Shown: positions 1 to 7,954 of the stretch, piece by piece
Layout of the letters: each line of letters begins with the position of its first letter
Numbering within the stretch: the first letter of the stretch is position 1
Assembly: GCA_017305055.1 (NCBI GenBank)
Contig: JAFKMZ010000062.1
Location: forward strand, 1-34,259
Direction: 5' to 3'
Length of the DNA stretch: 34,259 nucleotides
Origin: Lysobacterales bacterium
GTDB lineage: Bacteria; Pseudomonadota; Gammaproteobacteria; Xanthomonadales; Rhodanobacteraceae
Position numbers and translations under genes: made by a program
Notes under the pieces: model-generated
What the model was told of the DNA's origin: nothing
Seen by the model: the letters and a program-made list of their open reading frames with translations, nothing else
Databases searched by the model: none

Positions 1-144
1 CGCAGCTACCGAACGCGGGATGAAGCACGCGCTGATCTGTTCGACTACCTGGAGCGGTTCCACAACCCGCGCATGCGTCGTAGAGTTGCCCGGCGTGACC
101 GAGAGTTTTCAGCCTTAATCAAACCGTCCGCGGAAACGGGGTAG
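1..144 (+). CDS. IS3-family transposase OrfB, C-terminal fragment (partial at window edge)
   Basis: The reading frame is open from the first base and encodes 47 residues, starting RSYRTRDEARADLFDYLERF and ending KPSAETG before a TAG stop. The stretch with 'DEAR..LFDYLERFHNPRMRR' is the conserved tail of IS3-family OrfB (DDE integrase-type) transposases, just after the catalytic core. The rest of the element lies outside the window, so intactness cannot be judged. The insertion sequence should end a few bases after the stop, but I could not define its terminal inverted repeat. It lies at the edge of the phage-derived region, which fits repeated mobile-element activity there. Confidence 0.72.
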   Translation, partial: RSYRTRDEARADLFDYLERFHNPRMRRRVARRDREFSALIKPSAETG

Positions 145-146
145 AA

Positions 147-308
147 CCCACGTTCTTCCGCAAGAAGAAGGAATTGGTCGAATCGGGGCAGTTCAAGCCC
201 AAGGCTGGGCGCGGAAAGTCTCAAAGTCTCACAGTCTCACGCCTAGGGAATGAGACTGTGAGACTAAGCCCTGCCGAGGCGTACCGCCGCGCCAAGGAGG
301 GCGAATGA
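147..308 (+). pseudogene. C-terminal remnant of an unidentified gene downstream of the IS
   Basis: A frame open from the IS end to a TGA at 306-308 encodes a basic tail (FFRKKKELVESGQFKP...) ending AYRRAKEGE. No start codon is visible before the IS, so this could be the 3' end of a gene broken by the insertion. The following gene starts only 3 bases after the stop, with AAGGAGG inside this tail, as in a tight phage operon. An iteron-like repeat cluster falls inside the frame. The product is not recognised, and the frame could also be chance. Confidence 0.35.
217..266. repeat. Iteron-like cluster forming a 15-bp perfect inverted repeat
   Basis: Three tandem 8-bp copies of AGTCTCA(A/C) lie at 217-240 and two inverted copies, TGAGACT(G/A), at 251-266. 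Positions 225-239 and 251-265 form perfect 15-bp arms around an 11-base loop. Such an array could be a protein-binding site (operator, partition-like site or recombination arm) or an RNA hairpin. Its role is unknown. Confidence 0.7.
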
Positions 309-311
309 CCC

Positions 312-1001
312 ATGACGACTCTTGGCGGAGAGGAATACGAACCCGGCGCGGAAGTCCTGCCCGTGTACGTCCACAGGGCAGGCTGGCGGGGCGACGGGCA
401 ACAAGGCGACCACGTACCGCCCCAACCCAGCGAATGGGCGCGGGCGGCTTCCCTGGGCTTCCTGCGCGTATCCCGGCACGACGTGCGGCCCCATCTGCTG
501 GCGCTGATGCGCTGGGAGGTGGGCACCGCGATAGAACCATGCCTGAGCTACGGGCGGTGTTACCTGCGTGTCTGGTGCAGCCGCATGAGGCAGCGGCCGC
601 GACCGGCTGTTATCGAGGCGGTGACCGTGGACGCGCTCGCTCTGGTGTTTTGGGGGCGGTGCCGGCGAGGTATGCCGACCATCGAGGAACGCCGCGTGGA
701 GTTGCACGTGGACAAGGGACGTTATGCCGAATACCGCGCATTGATGGAGCGGGTATTCAAGCGGCGATTATCCGAAGCCGCGACTCGGTACAGGTCAATT
801 AGCTATTCCCAGCCAAAACGAAATAACGATTACCTGGCGAACGGGTTTGCCGGCGGCTCGCTGTGGCTAAAGGTACATCAACCACCTGGATTAGTTAGGA
901 CCTTAATACCGGCAATTGCGCACCAGCAATCAGGCATTATAAAAGGTAGACAGGACCTCACCGCCATGATTGCCCCAGTCTCGCGATCCCGTGCCGCGTA
1001 A
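312..1001 (+). CDS. Hypothetical phage-region protein, 229 aa
   Basis: The start was chosen because AAGGAGG (294-300) lies 11 bases upstream; a second ATG at 305 opens a frame with poor protein character. The product is basic and soluble-looking, with no clear signal peptide or membrane segment. A central part rich in Trp, Cys and Arg (around residues 85-125) is followed by a charged helix-like stretch (around 130-165). I do not recognise the family. The 3' third (from about 780) is noticeably more AT-rich than the surrounding genes. The last 40 residues look less constrained, so the frame may have been altered near its end. Confidence 0.5.
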   Translation: MTTLGGEEYEPGAEVLPVYVHRAGWRGDGQQGDHVPPQPSEWARAASLGFLRVSRHDVRPHLLALMRWEVGTAIEPCLSYGRCYLRVWCSRMRQRPRPAVIEAVTVDALALVFWGRCRRGMPTIEERRVELHVDKGRYAEYRALMERVFKRRLSEAATRYRSISYSQPKRNNDYLANGFAGGSLWLKVHQPPGLVRTLIPAIAHQQSGIIKGRQDLTAMIAPVSRSRAA

Positions 1002-1021
1002 TGCACGGACAGATTACTTAC

Positions 1022-1066
1022 CGGGCATGCCGAGCGCTGTCCGGTTGTCGGGCATGCCGAGCGCTG
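1022..1066. repeat. 18-bp direct repeat, 27-bp period
   Basis: CGGGCATGCCGAGCGCTG occurs at 1022-1039 and again at 1049-1066 in the gap before the capsid gene. Each copy contains the palindrome GGCATGCC. The gap 1002-1169 shows no convincing gene, and the pair may be a regulatory or recombination site. Confidence 0.65.
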
Positions 1067-1169
1067 CCTGATGTGACCTTGCACGCCGTGCGCTGCGAGG
1101 GTGACACGCTGCACAACCCATTCAGGCGGCAGCTTTCGCTGCGCCTAACCCGATTAGAGGAAATACGAA

Positions 1170-2414
1170 ATGAGCAATTCCAATGTTGCGCGCGGCATCG
1201 TTGTCGTGCGCGCCGATTCTGCCGCGCCGGACGTCAAGGCTGTTGTTGAGAATCTCAACAAGGCGTTTGCCGCGTTCAAGGACCAAAACGATACGCGGCT
1301 CACTGCCGTGGAAGCTGCTGTTGACGATGTCAACCTGAAGATTGTCGCTGACCAGATGACCGGCAAACCGAACGCGACCACGGCAGCACCTGCCGATGGT
1401 GTGCGCGTCCTGCGCAACTATGGCGAGTTCCGCGCGCATTACGGCAAAGGCAGTGACGCGCACGACGTGAATAACCCGGTGCCGCTGGCCGAGTTCATGC
1501 GGGGCGTTGCTGGCATGAAGACCAGCGACCTGGCCATCAAAGCACTGAGCGAAGGCACGGACAGTGCCGGCGGTTACGCGGTGCCGAACATCGTCATGCC
1601 GCGCATTCTGGATGCGATGGTTCCGGCGAGTTCGCTGTTGCAGGCGGGTGCCGGTTTCGTCCCGCTGGACGAGGGTGCCAAGACGGCCACGACCGCCGTC
1701 ACCGACACGCTTCCCGTCGCGGCCTGGCGTAATGAGCTGGGCAGCATCACGGAGAGTGATCCGACGTTCCGTAGCGTTGTGGCGACCCCGCGTTCCCTGG
1801 CGTGCATCGTGCGAATCAGCCGGGAATTGCTGGCCGATGGGGTGGACATTGATCGTGCCATCCGCACCGCCATTGGGCAGGCGTTCGCCAAGGAAATTGA
1901 CCGCGTGGGCTTGCGTGGCAGCGGCACCGCACCGGAGCCGCGCGGCCTGTTGAACACCACCGGCGTCAACGCCGTGTCGCTGGGCACGAATGGCGCCGCG
2001 CTGGCGAGCTATGCGCCGATCCTGTCGGGCATCCAGTCGATTCTGGATGCAGACGGCCCGATGCCTACGGCGGCCATCATGGCACCGCGCTCGCTGGTGG
2101 ACTTCGGCGGTCTGGTGGACACCACCGACCAGCCGTTGCGCGCGCCATCGCTGGTGGAGCCGGTCCGATTCATCGGCACCAGTCAGATTCCGGTGAACCT
2201 GACCGTGGGCACGTCGACGGATTGCAGCGAGGTCTACCTGGGCGACTTCAGCCGGATGTATTTCCTGCTGCGGGAAAACCTGTCCGTGCAGTTGCTGCGC
2301 GAGGCCTACGCCAAGACTGGCGAGCTGGGCTTCCTGTGCCACCTGCGCGCCGATGTGGTGGTGCCCTATCCGGCGGCGTTCGCCATCGTGAAGGGCGTCC
2401 GCAAGGCCGCGTAA
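1170..2414 (+). CDS. HK97-family phage major capsid protein
   Basis: The 414-residue product would build the icosahedral shell of a tailed phage. The layout is typical of the HK97 fold family: a predicted coiled N-terminal segment (about 21-62, scaffold-like delta domain), a linker, then the capsid core opening with SEGTDSAGGYAVP (127-139). The core continues through A-domain-like sequence to a C-terminal part ending near VVVPYPAAFAIVKG. AGAGGAAA (1156-1163) is a good ribosome site before the ATG. No prohead protease or portal gene lies upstream, although they normally precede the capsid gene. The locus therefore looks like a remnant, even though this gene seems intact. Confidence 0.9.
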   Translation: MSNSNVARGIVVVRADSAAPDVKAVVENLNKAFAAFKDQNDTRLTAVEAAVDDVNLKIVADQMTGKPNATTAAPADGVRVLRNYGEFRAHYGKGSDAHDVNNPVPLAEFMRGVAGMKTSDLAIKALSEGTDSAGGYAVPNIVMPRILDAMVPASSLLQAGAGFVPLDEGAKTATTAVTDTLPVAAWRNELGSITESDPTFRSVVATPRSLACIVRISRELLADGVDIDRAIRTAIGQAFAKEIDRVGLRGSGTAPEPRGLLNTTGVNAVSLGTNGAALASYAPILSGIQSILDADGPMPTAAIMAPRSLVDFGGLVDTTDQPLRAPSLVEPVRFIGTSQIPVNLTVGTSTDCSEVYLGDFSRMYFLLRENLSVQLLREAYAKTGELGFLCHLRADVVVPYPAAFAIVKGVRKAA

Positions 2415-2587
2415 AGAGTAAGCCGCAGTCAGCGGGTATCGGGTGCGGCAAGTATTCATTCCCCGACCCGCGTCGCCTAGCCGGTGAGTGGCGATCCTCA
2501 ACAACAACCCCGGCAGTCAGGGCATGGGCGCAACCGCGTTGCGGTCACTCCAAGTGAGTGGGATTGCCTGTGTGACCTGACAACACG

Positions 2588-2613
2588 CCCCGCTGGCCTT
2601 CGGGCTGGCGGGG
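2588..2613 (+). terminator. Terminator-like hairpin after the capsid gene
   Basis: CCCCGC..GCC and GGC..GCGGGG pair around a TTCG loop, with a 2x2 internal mismatch, and are followed by a short T-containing tail (TTCCGTTATT). It lies between the capsid gene and the next start. The T-tract is weak, so efficiency is uncertain. Confidence 0.5.
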
Positions 2614-2644
2614 TTCCGTTATTCAACATGCGAGCGAGCGAACG

Positions 2645-2845
2645 ATGATCGAGAAAGGCGAGGTAGTTTTCTGGAATGAACGCGGGTTCGGATTCATCCG
2701 GCCCGACGCAGATGGCGAAAACGTGTTTATCCATCGGAGCGACTTACGGGACGCCTCATACTTGCGCGAGGGCGATCATGTTGAGTTCGAGGCCCGCATG
2801 GCCGAACGTGGCCGGCGTGCCGACTATGCGCGGCTGGTGAGCTGA
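2645..2845 (+). CDS. Small cold-shock-domain protein
   Basis: This 66-residue protein is about the size of one CspA-type OB fold. It carries the two RNA-binding signatures in order: an RNP1-like RGFGFIRP (about residues 13-20) and an RNP2-like VFIHRS (about 27-32). It is therefore likely to bind single-stranded RNA or DNA. It follows a terminator-like hairpin, so it may have its own promoter. Its stop overlaps the next start by one base (TGATG), which suggests translational coupling. It differs from housekeeping cold-shock proteins in its arginine-rich C-terminus (MAERGRRADYARLVS), and its position suggests a phage accessory gene. Confidence 0.8.
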   Translation: MIEKGEVVFWNERGFGFIRPDADGENVFIHRSDLRDASYLREGDHVEFEARMAERGRRADYARLVS

Positions 2846-3096
2846 TGGATGCCATCACGCAACACCTGAGAGCCACCCGGCTGCTTATTGCCGAAGCCTG
2901 CGCGCAGATGAAGGCCGAGGATGCCGAGGCATATCAGGGCATGGCTGTCGCATCGCAGCGCGGCGCATCGTTTCGCGTTGTGACGTCGCTGTCAGTGCAA
3001 GGTCTGTGCGAGTCACGCGTGGAACTGGTGGCGCCTGACGGCATAAGCGTCACCGTGGCGACCGTGGCATTCAATGACCCGCCGACCCGGCAATGA
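2845..3096 (+). CDS. Hypothetical protein, 83 aa, coupled to the cold-shock gene
   Basis: The ATG overlaps the stop of the cold-shock-domain gene by one base. The product has a helical-looking N-terminal half (residues 1-35, rich in Ala and Glu) and a C-terminal half of alternating polar and hydrophobic residues that looks like beta strands (about 45-78). There is no signal peptide, metal motif or membrane segment, and I do not recognise it. Coupling suggests expression together with the upstream gene. Confidence 0.55.
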   Translation: MDAITQHLRATRLLIAEACAQMKAEDAEAYQGMAVASQRGASFRVVTSLSVQGLCESRVELVAPDGISVTVATVAFNDPPTRQ

Positions 3097-3240
3097 GGCG
3101 CAAGGCCCGCACAGAGGCGCAATCGCGGTCTGAGGCGGCATGCGACGGGGTGGGGCGGTCGAAAGTCTAGGCCGGTGCGGCCTCTAGACCGACTGTTCCC
3201 CTTTCTTCGCGCATCCACAGTTGGAACATAGGACTTCGAC

Positions 3241-3618
3241 ATGGCAAACAACCGCCTCCCGCCCGGCAAGGCGCGGGTGTCTGGCGCGGCGATCAAGAAC
3301 CCTGGCCGCTATGCCGGCAATGTAGGAATGGACGATGCGCCACCCATCGGCGACCCGTATCCGACGATGACACCGGGCGAGGTCGATGTATGGAACGAGT
3401 GCCGTGCAGAGATGCCTTGGCTCCATGCAAGTCATCGCGTGCTGCTGCGCCTGGTGTGCAAGCTGGCAGCGCGCATGGACGAGGGCGAGCTAGGCGTTCA
3501 AGCAAGCAGCGTGCTATCCGCCTTGCTTTCCAAGCTGGGCGCCACGCCGGTCGACGAAAGCAAGGTGCATCGAGGTTGGGAAAAAGATCCCGACGATGAG
3601 TTCTTCCGCATGCACTGA
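3241..3618 (+). CDS. Putative phage small terminase subunit, P27-like
   Basis: The 125-residue product has the layout I associate with P27-type small terminases. It has a basic N-terminal tail, then a TPGEVDVWNECRAEMPWL block (about 43-60), a helical middle, and the signature near the C-terminus LLSKLGATPVDESKV (about 94-108). Family members recognise phage DNA and hand it to the large terminase ATPase for packaging. No large terminase gene follows, and the capsid gene lies upstream rather than downstream, so the packaging module is incomplete or rearranged. The assignment rests on short motifs. Confidence 0.6.
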   Translation: MANNRLPPGKARVSGAAIKNPGRYAGNVGMDDAPPIGDPYPTMTPGEVDVWNECRAEMPWLHASHRVLLRLVCKLAARMDEGELGVQASSVLSALLSKLGATPVDESKVHRGWEKDPDDEFFRMH

Positions 3619-3692
3619 TTCATCCCGCCCGGCAACGCTGCCGGATTCATACATGCCGCTGTCCAATTGGCGCGGCTTTTTGGAGAGTATTT

Positions 3693-3926
3693 ATGTCAGG
3701 CCAGCAAATCGGAACGGTCGTTGGCGGCGTCATTGGATCATTCTTCGGCGCAACGCAGTTAGGCATGTTGATTGGCCCAATCGTGGGCGAATGTATTGAT
3801 CCGAGCGCTATCAAACAGGAGGACAGCGGTGAGCCTGATCCAGATAGAAGTTCAATATGGTTACGCACGATGCGCGGTCGATACCCGTATCACGCGGGCG
3901 CAGGTTCCCGATCTACCGACACCTGA
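3693..3926 (+). CDS. Glycine-zipper protein, possibly truncated phage tail or virion gene
   Basis: The first 42 residues (MSGQQIGTVVGGVIGSFFGA... to IDPSAIK) form a glycine-zipper-like hydrophobic segment ending in an 'IDP' turn. This resembles the start of long phage tail or virion proteins. After this the frame runs only about 35 more, low-complexity polar residues before stopping. GGAGAG lies 5 bases before the ATG. The next gene starts inside this frame at 3829 with a strong ribosome site, so the last 98 bases overlap it. The original gene may have lost its 3' part, or a one-base shift may have moved its stop to the GTGA at 3829. Confidence 0.5.
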   Translation: MSGQQIGTVVGGVIGSFFGATQLGMLIGPIVGECIDPSAIKQEDSGEPDPDRSSIWLRTMRGRYPYHAGAGSRSTDT

Positions 3927-4476
3927 GGCTAGCAAGCTGTGCGCGATTCCGCATGCGGGTTGTGTGACCGCTGGCCGAGGTGGGATTGCTGCATTCTGGA
4001 CGCTCAACAGCCTCATACTCCGCATGCCGTCGCTGCATGACTTCGATTCAATCGTGGAAGGCATGTCGGGGATGGTTGACTGGCTGGCGCACAATATTCA
4101 GATTCCAACGGATGGATTCGATTCCGTCATAGAAGTGTTTTTGCTCGGTTGGTCGGACGCCGCACGCCGGATGAACGCATCTAGGTTCGAGATCGATCTA
4201 CGCAACAACCGATGTGAGCGCACGCCTGTGGGGCAACGCTTGATCACCCCTCCGTGGCCTCGCGATTGTCGATACGGCTTCCACGGGCTGGCCACCGATG
4301 ACGCCATGCTCGAGGTCGCGCAACAGCAATTGCAGTGGATGACCGAGAACGTCCCGGCGGACGCGACTGGCGGCCGGTTGCTCGTAGCTGAGGTGACGCG
4401 CCACGAAATCCGACTGCACGATGCAGGTCCCATTTCGGGCCATGGGTCGACGGGCCCTAACGCCCAGGTCGCGTGA
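3829..4476 (+). CDS. Hypothetical phage-region protein, possible Ntn-hydrolase-like fold
   Basis: I chose the GTG at 3829 because AGGAGG (3817-3822) lies 6 bases upstream; an ATG further upstream lacks one. The 215-residue product starts with 'VSLIQIEVQYGYARCAVDTRIT', followed by 'EASKLCAIPHAGCVTAGRGG'. This resembles the opening strands of N-terminal-nucleophile hydrolase or proteasome-like phage proteins (strand, DTR, then a Lys-containing strand). The expected N-terminal Thr, Ser or Cys nucleophile is not obvious, so activity is doubtful. This fold guess is inference; the safe call is hypothetical. Confidence 0.55.
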   Translation: MSLIQIEVQYGYARCAVDTRITRAQVPDLPTPEASKLCAIPHAGCVTAGRGGIAAFWTLNSLILRMPSLHDFDSIVEGMSGMVDWLAHNIQIPTDGFDSVIEVFLLGWSDAARRMNASRFEIDLRNNRCERTPVGQRLITPPWPRDCRYGFHGLATDDAMLEVAQQQLQWMTENVPADATGGRLLVAEVTRHEIRLHDAGPISGHGSTGPNAQVA

Positions 4477-4669
4477 CACGAGCCACACCCTATGTACCGA
4501 GGGGGTGGATGGCGTGGCGGGCACCAGCAATGAAGCTGCCGAGCGGATACGATTCAGCGGGCCGCATGAGAAAAGCTGACGCGTGCTGGACTGGGCAGAT
4601 GGGTCTATCGTTAGCGGCGGGGTGAGGTTCCGCCGCCACAGCGCGGCACCGATAACAGGGGGCGCTCAA

Positions 4670-4999
4670 ATGGCAATGACAACGTGCAAGGAATGCAGCA
4701 AGGAAATCAGCGATACGGCGAAGGCTTGCCCGCATTGCGGTGCCAAAGTTCCACATGCGAGCGTGTGGCCGTGGATCATCGGAGTCCCGATTGCCCTGTT
4801 CGTGGCCATGATGGTCATCGGGACAGTGGCCGGGAGTTCCCCAGAGGCCCAAGCGAAGGCCCAAGCGCGCGATGCCATCGCGTACTGTTGGAAGCAGCAG
4901 GCAGACAAGGCGCTCGACCCAAGTACTCAGCGGTTCGTCGCCAGCACTTGTGAGAAAATGGAGAATGACTTCAGAACGAAGTACAGCACCGATCCCTGA
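4670..4999 (+). CDS. Zinc-ribbon membrane protein, 109 aa
   Basis: The ATG at 4670 has AGGGGG (4657-4662) 7 bases upstream; a longer frame from 4583 lacks a ribosome site. The N-terminus has a zinc-ribbon, CKEC...CPHC (two CxxC pairs, about residues 5-23). One transmembrane segment follows (about 32-54, VWPWIIGVPIALFVAMMVIG). The rest is an Ala/Gln-rich region with two further Cys, probably periplasmic if the ribbon is cytoplasmic. This arrangement is common in small proteins of unknown function in Proteobacteria. A strong terminator follows at 5165. Confidence 0.75.
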   Translation: MAMTTCKECSKEISDTAKACPHCGAKVPHASVWPWIIGVPIALFVAMMVIGTVAGSSPEAQAKAQARDAIAYCWKQQADKALDPSTQRFVASTCEKMENDFRTKYSTDP

Positions 5000-5164
5000 C
5001 CCGGGCGTTGCGCGTGGGCGTACTTAAACAAGCGGCCTTCGCCTACAGACGCGCCGCGCCGCCCGTTGCATGCTGACCCTGTCCGTGAGGCAGGCAACCC
5101 GCCGATGGCTGTCAGGCGTTACCTGGCCGACCGCACAAGTCAGGCGCGATCCGATCCGGGAACA

Positions 5165-5195
5165 GACGCCATCCTTCGGGGTGGCGTCTTTTTTT
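5165..5195 (+). terminator. Rho-independent terminator
   Basis: GACGCCATCC pairs with GGGTGGCGTC (one G-T wobble) around a TTCG loop (5165-5188), followed by seven T (5189-5195). It closes the transcripts of the left element. The gap 5000-5273 otherwise holds no gene. Confidence 0.9.
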
Positions 5196-5207
5196 GTGCC
5201 CGCGATT

Positions 5208-5229
5208 TGCCGGACACATGCCGGACACA
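5208..5229. repeat. Perfect tandem 11-bp repeat beside the tRNA
   Basis: TGCCGGACACA occurs twice back to back (5208-5218 and 5219-5229), 45 bases from the 3' end of tRNA-Phe. Position and structure fit integrase arm-type binding sites in an element boundary. No integrase gene is visible in the window. Confidence 0.7.
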
Positions 5230-5273
5230 AGAAAAAGCCTGCTGGGTGGGAGTTGGCTAAGCCATTGTTTTTG

Positions 5274-5349
<76 letters not shown>

Positions 5350-5416
5350 AGGGTCTGGCGGGCATGTGGCTTTGCGTCACATGAGCCGCGCATTACAGCG
5401 AATGCACGCCCTGGCG

Positions 5417-5707
5417 TCAAGCCGGGTCGGTCGGGGTGAGGTGGGCCTGGACGTAGCCGGGCGGGTGGGTGACTTCGCCCAGAAACAGGAAGCGCTCCAT
5501 CTGGTCGGCGAGGTATTCGCGGTCCTTGGCCTCCAGCGGATTGAGCCGGTACTCGTTGATCAGCATGGTCTGGTGGGCGACCCAGCGCTGCCAGGCCTGC
5601 TTGGAGATCTGCTCGTAGATGCGCTGCCCGAGCGCGCCGGGCCAGGGCGCGAAGTCCAGGCCCTCGGCCTCGGTCTTGAGCAGGGCGCAATGGACGGTTC
5701 GACTCAT
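5417..5707 (-). CDS. yggX: Fe(2+)-trafficking / oxidative damage protection protein YggX
   Basis: The 96-residue protein begins [19 protein letters not shown] and contains the family landmarks [19 protein letters not shown] and [11 protein letters not shown]. These give the usual length and near full-length family match. YggX proteins help protect iron-sulphur clusters and iron handling under oxidative stress in the cytoplasm; the N-terminal Cys (residue 7) is conserved. The gene lies 43 bases downstream of mutY in the same direction. The pairing is sensible because MutY is an iron-sulphur enzyme that repairs oxidative DNA damage. Confidence 0.93.
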   Translation of the reverse strand: MSRTVHCALLKTEAEGLDFAPWPGALGQRIYEQISKQAWQRWVAHQTMLINEYRLNPLEAKDREYLADQMERFLFLGEVTHPPGYVQAHLTPTDPA

Positions 5708-5750
5708 GTTGGATATTCCGTTGCGGTGTTGGCGCCACGTACGCCACCGC

Positions 5751-6830
5751 TCATTTTGCCGCGGTCGCGGCAGCCGCGTCGTTGATGCGCGACAACAGCC
5801 GGCGCACGGGTGAGGGCAGGCCGAGACGTTCCAGCTCGTCTGCGCCATACCAGCGCAACTCCGGGTGATCGGCGACGCCGGCGCTGGGCGCCTTGCAGCG
5901 GAACAGCAGCGGCGTGACCTGCAGCCGATAGTGGGTGAAGACGTGGGTGAAGGCATCGAGCGCCTCGCCGCCCGCGATCCGCGCATGTTGTCCTGCCCAC
6001 GAGCGCGCGGTAGCGGCGTCGTCCGCCTCGGGCAGGCTCCACAGACCGGACCAGACGCCGCGCGCGCCACGGCGTTCGAGCAGCACGCGGCCGCCGGCAT
6101 CGCGCAGCACCAGCATGCAGGTGCTGCGGGTGGGGATGACCCGGGTCGGGCGGCGCGCGGGCAGGGCGCCGGTGAGACCGTCGCGGTACGCCACGCAGTC
6201 GTTGGCCAGCGGGCACTGCGCGCAACGCGGCTGCCCGCGCAGGCAGATGGTGGCGCCCAGGTCCATGATCGCCTGGGTGTAGTCGGCGACGCGCGCCTGC
6301 GGCGTATGCAGGTCGGCGCAGCGCCAGAGCTCCTTCTCCGCTGCGGCCTCGCCCGGATAGCCGGTGATGCCGTGGTAGCGTGCCAGCACGCGCTTGACGT
6401 TGCCGTCCAGGATCGGCCAGCGCTGCCCGTGGGCCTGGGCCAGGATCGCCCCGGCAGTGGAGCGGCCGATGCCGGGCAGGGCGAGCAGCGCGGCGAAGTC
6501 GGTCGGGAGCTTGCCGCCGTGCTCGCGCACGCAGATGCGCGCCGCCTGGTGCGCGTGGCGCGCACGGCGGTAGTAGCCGAGTCCGGACCACAGCGCGAAC
6601 ACCTGGTCCTCGCTGGCCGCGGCCAGCGCACGCACTGTGGGCAGCGCGGCGACAAACCGCTCGAAGTAGCCGATCACCGTGCGCACCTGGGTCTGCTGCA
6701 GCATCACCTCGGACAGCCACACCACGTACGGGTCGCGTCGGCCGGAGGCGTCGGCACGCTGCCAAGGCAGGTCCTTGCGCCCGTGCCGGTCGAACCAGCG
6801 CAGCAGCGGAGCGGCCAGCGGATCGCTCAT
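5751..6830 (-). CDS. mutY: A/G-specific adenine DNA glycosylase MutY
   Basis: This 359-residue enzyme removes adenine mispaired with 8-oxoguanine in base excision repair. Visible landmarks are DLPWQR near the N-terminus, EVMLQQTQV, the helix-hairpin-helix [12 protein letters not shown], and the catalytic-Asp segment [14 protein letters not shown]. The [4Fe-4S] motif has spacing C-x6-C-x2-C-x5-C ([17 protein letters not shown]). A C-terminal NUDIX-like domain (about 230-350, [16 protein letters not shown]) recognises 8-oxoguanine. The start overlaps the stop of the AsmA-like gene by four bases (ATGA), indicating coupled translation. Confidence 0.97.
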   Translation of the reverse strand: MSDPLAAPLLRWFDRHGRKDLPWQRADASGRRDPYVVWLSEVMLQQTQVRTVIGYFERFVAALPTVRALAAASEDQVFALWSGLGYYRRARHAHQAARICVREHGGKLPTDFAALLALPGIGRSTAGAILAQAHGQRWPILDGNVKRVLARYHGITGYPGEAAAEKELWRCADLHTPQARVADYTQAIMDLGATICLRGQPRCAQCPLANDCVAYRDGLTGALPARRPTRVIPTRSTCMLVLRDAGGRVLLERRGARGVWSGLWSLPEADDAATARSWAGQHARIAGGEALDAFTHVFTHYRLQVTPLLFRCKAPSAGVADHPELRWYGADELERLGLPSPVRRLLSRINDAAAATAAK

Positions 6831-7954
6831 CGCCGGGCTGGCGTCGCCGCCTTCGGCGCTGCCGCTGCACTCCCGGCGGGAGCGGGCCCGGCACTGGCCG
6901 CGGCGGCCGGCTGGTCGGCGACCGTCGTGATGCTCAGGCCCTGCACGCTCACGCTGCCGGTTTGCAGCTTGTCGATGCGGATGTCGGCGGCGCCTGGTGG
7001 CAGGGCAAGCTGCGGATCGTCCTTGCTGGTGATGCGGCCCCACCAGGCCGCCAGCTCCTGCGGCGGCAGCTGGAGGTCGGCGTGGTTGCCGGGGCCATCG
7101 AACTTCGCCAGCAGCAGCGAGGCCTGCGTGGCGGTGGCCGGTGTGAGCTGCAGCGAAACCTGGTATTGCCCGGCGTCGGCCTCGTCCAGCGTGCCGGTGA
7201 GGTTGGCGGCGCTGTGCGCCGCGCCGTTCCAGCGGGCGCTGCCGCGCAGGCGCATGGCCAGGCGGGCGCCCTGTTCCAGGTGCAGTGCGATGTCCTGCAG
7301 CTCCAGCATGCCGCCATCGATGCGCGGGGTGGACGACAGGCGCAGGGTCAGCGGCAGGCCGGATGGCGTGCGCGCCGACAGCTGCAGCGGGAACGGCTGC
7401 CCGGACACCAGGTGCCCCGCCTGCAGGTCGAGGTTGCCCAGCAGCAGCGCGTTGCCGCGCACGATGCTGCCGCGGCTGATGCTGACCCCGGTATCGATGC
7501 GCGGGATGTCCAGGGCCTTGCCGGGCTTGCTCGGCGGCAGCTCGTCCAGCCAGGCCTGCAGCGCGTCCAGGTCCACGCGCGGGGCCTCGATCTGCAATTG
7601 CGAGATCACCGTCGGGCCGCCGAACAGGGTGCGCCACGGCAGGGCCAGGCGGCCGCGCGCGGCAAGCAGGATCGGCGTGGTGGCGCGCTGCGCGTTCAGG
7701 GTGATGCCGCGCAGCTCCAGCGCCGGGCTGGGAAACAATGATGGACTGGCCGGTTCGGCCAGGTGCAGTTCCAGGCCGATGTTGTGCGCCTGGGCCTGCA
7801 GCATGCTGGTGAAGCGTTCCGGTTGCAGCAGCAGGTAGACCACGACGACCAGGGCCAGCAGCGCCGCCAGCACGACACCGCCGCAGATCAACAGGATGAG
7901 CCGCAGCCGGCGCGACAGGGGCCAGCCCCGCGTGCTTCGCGCCTCAGGCGGCAT
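6827..7954 (-). CDS. AsmA-family inner-membrane protein
   Basis: The 375-residue protein has a short basic N-terminus and a single strong membrane segment (about 17-42, LILLICGGVVLAALLALVVVVYLLL). It is followed by 'QPERFTSMLQAQAHNIGLEL', the typical post-membrane opening of AsmA/YhjG-type proteins, and a long periplasmic beta-rich region. The C-terminal 40 residues are an Ala/Pro-rich tail. Family members belong to the bridge-like lipid-transfer superfamily linked to outer-membrane homeostasis; this one is shorter than E. coli AsmA. It overlaps ftsY by 11 bases and mutY by 4. Confidence 0.8.
   Translation of the reverse strand: MPPEARSTRGWPLSRRLRLILLICGGVVLAALLALVVVVYLLLQPERFTSMLQAQAHNIGLELHLAEPASPSLFPSPALELRGITLNAQRATTPILLAARGRLALPWRTLFGGPTVISQLQIEAPRVDLDALQAWLDELPPSKPGKALDIPRIDTGVSISRGSIVRGNALLLGNLDLQAGHLVSGQPFPLQLSARTPSGLPLTLRLSSTPRIDGGMLELQDIALHLEQGARLAMRLRGSARWNGAAHSAANLTGTLDEADAGQYQVSLQLTPATATQASLLLAKFDGPGNHADLQLPPQELAAWWGRITSKDDPQLALPPGAADIRIDKLQTGSVSVQGLSITTVADQPAAAASAGPAPAGSAAAAPKAATPARR

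Noticed and set aside
305-802. Alternative start in the hypothetical 229-residue gene region
   Set aside because: The frame is very Arg/Ala-rich and lacks protein-like pattern; the frame from 312 has better spacing and composition.
5865-7838. Long plus-strand frame, 657 codons
   Set aside because: Antisense shadow of mutY and the AsmA-like gene in high-GC DNA; Ala/Arg/Gly-rich with no domain.
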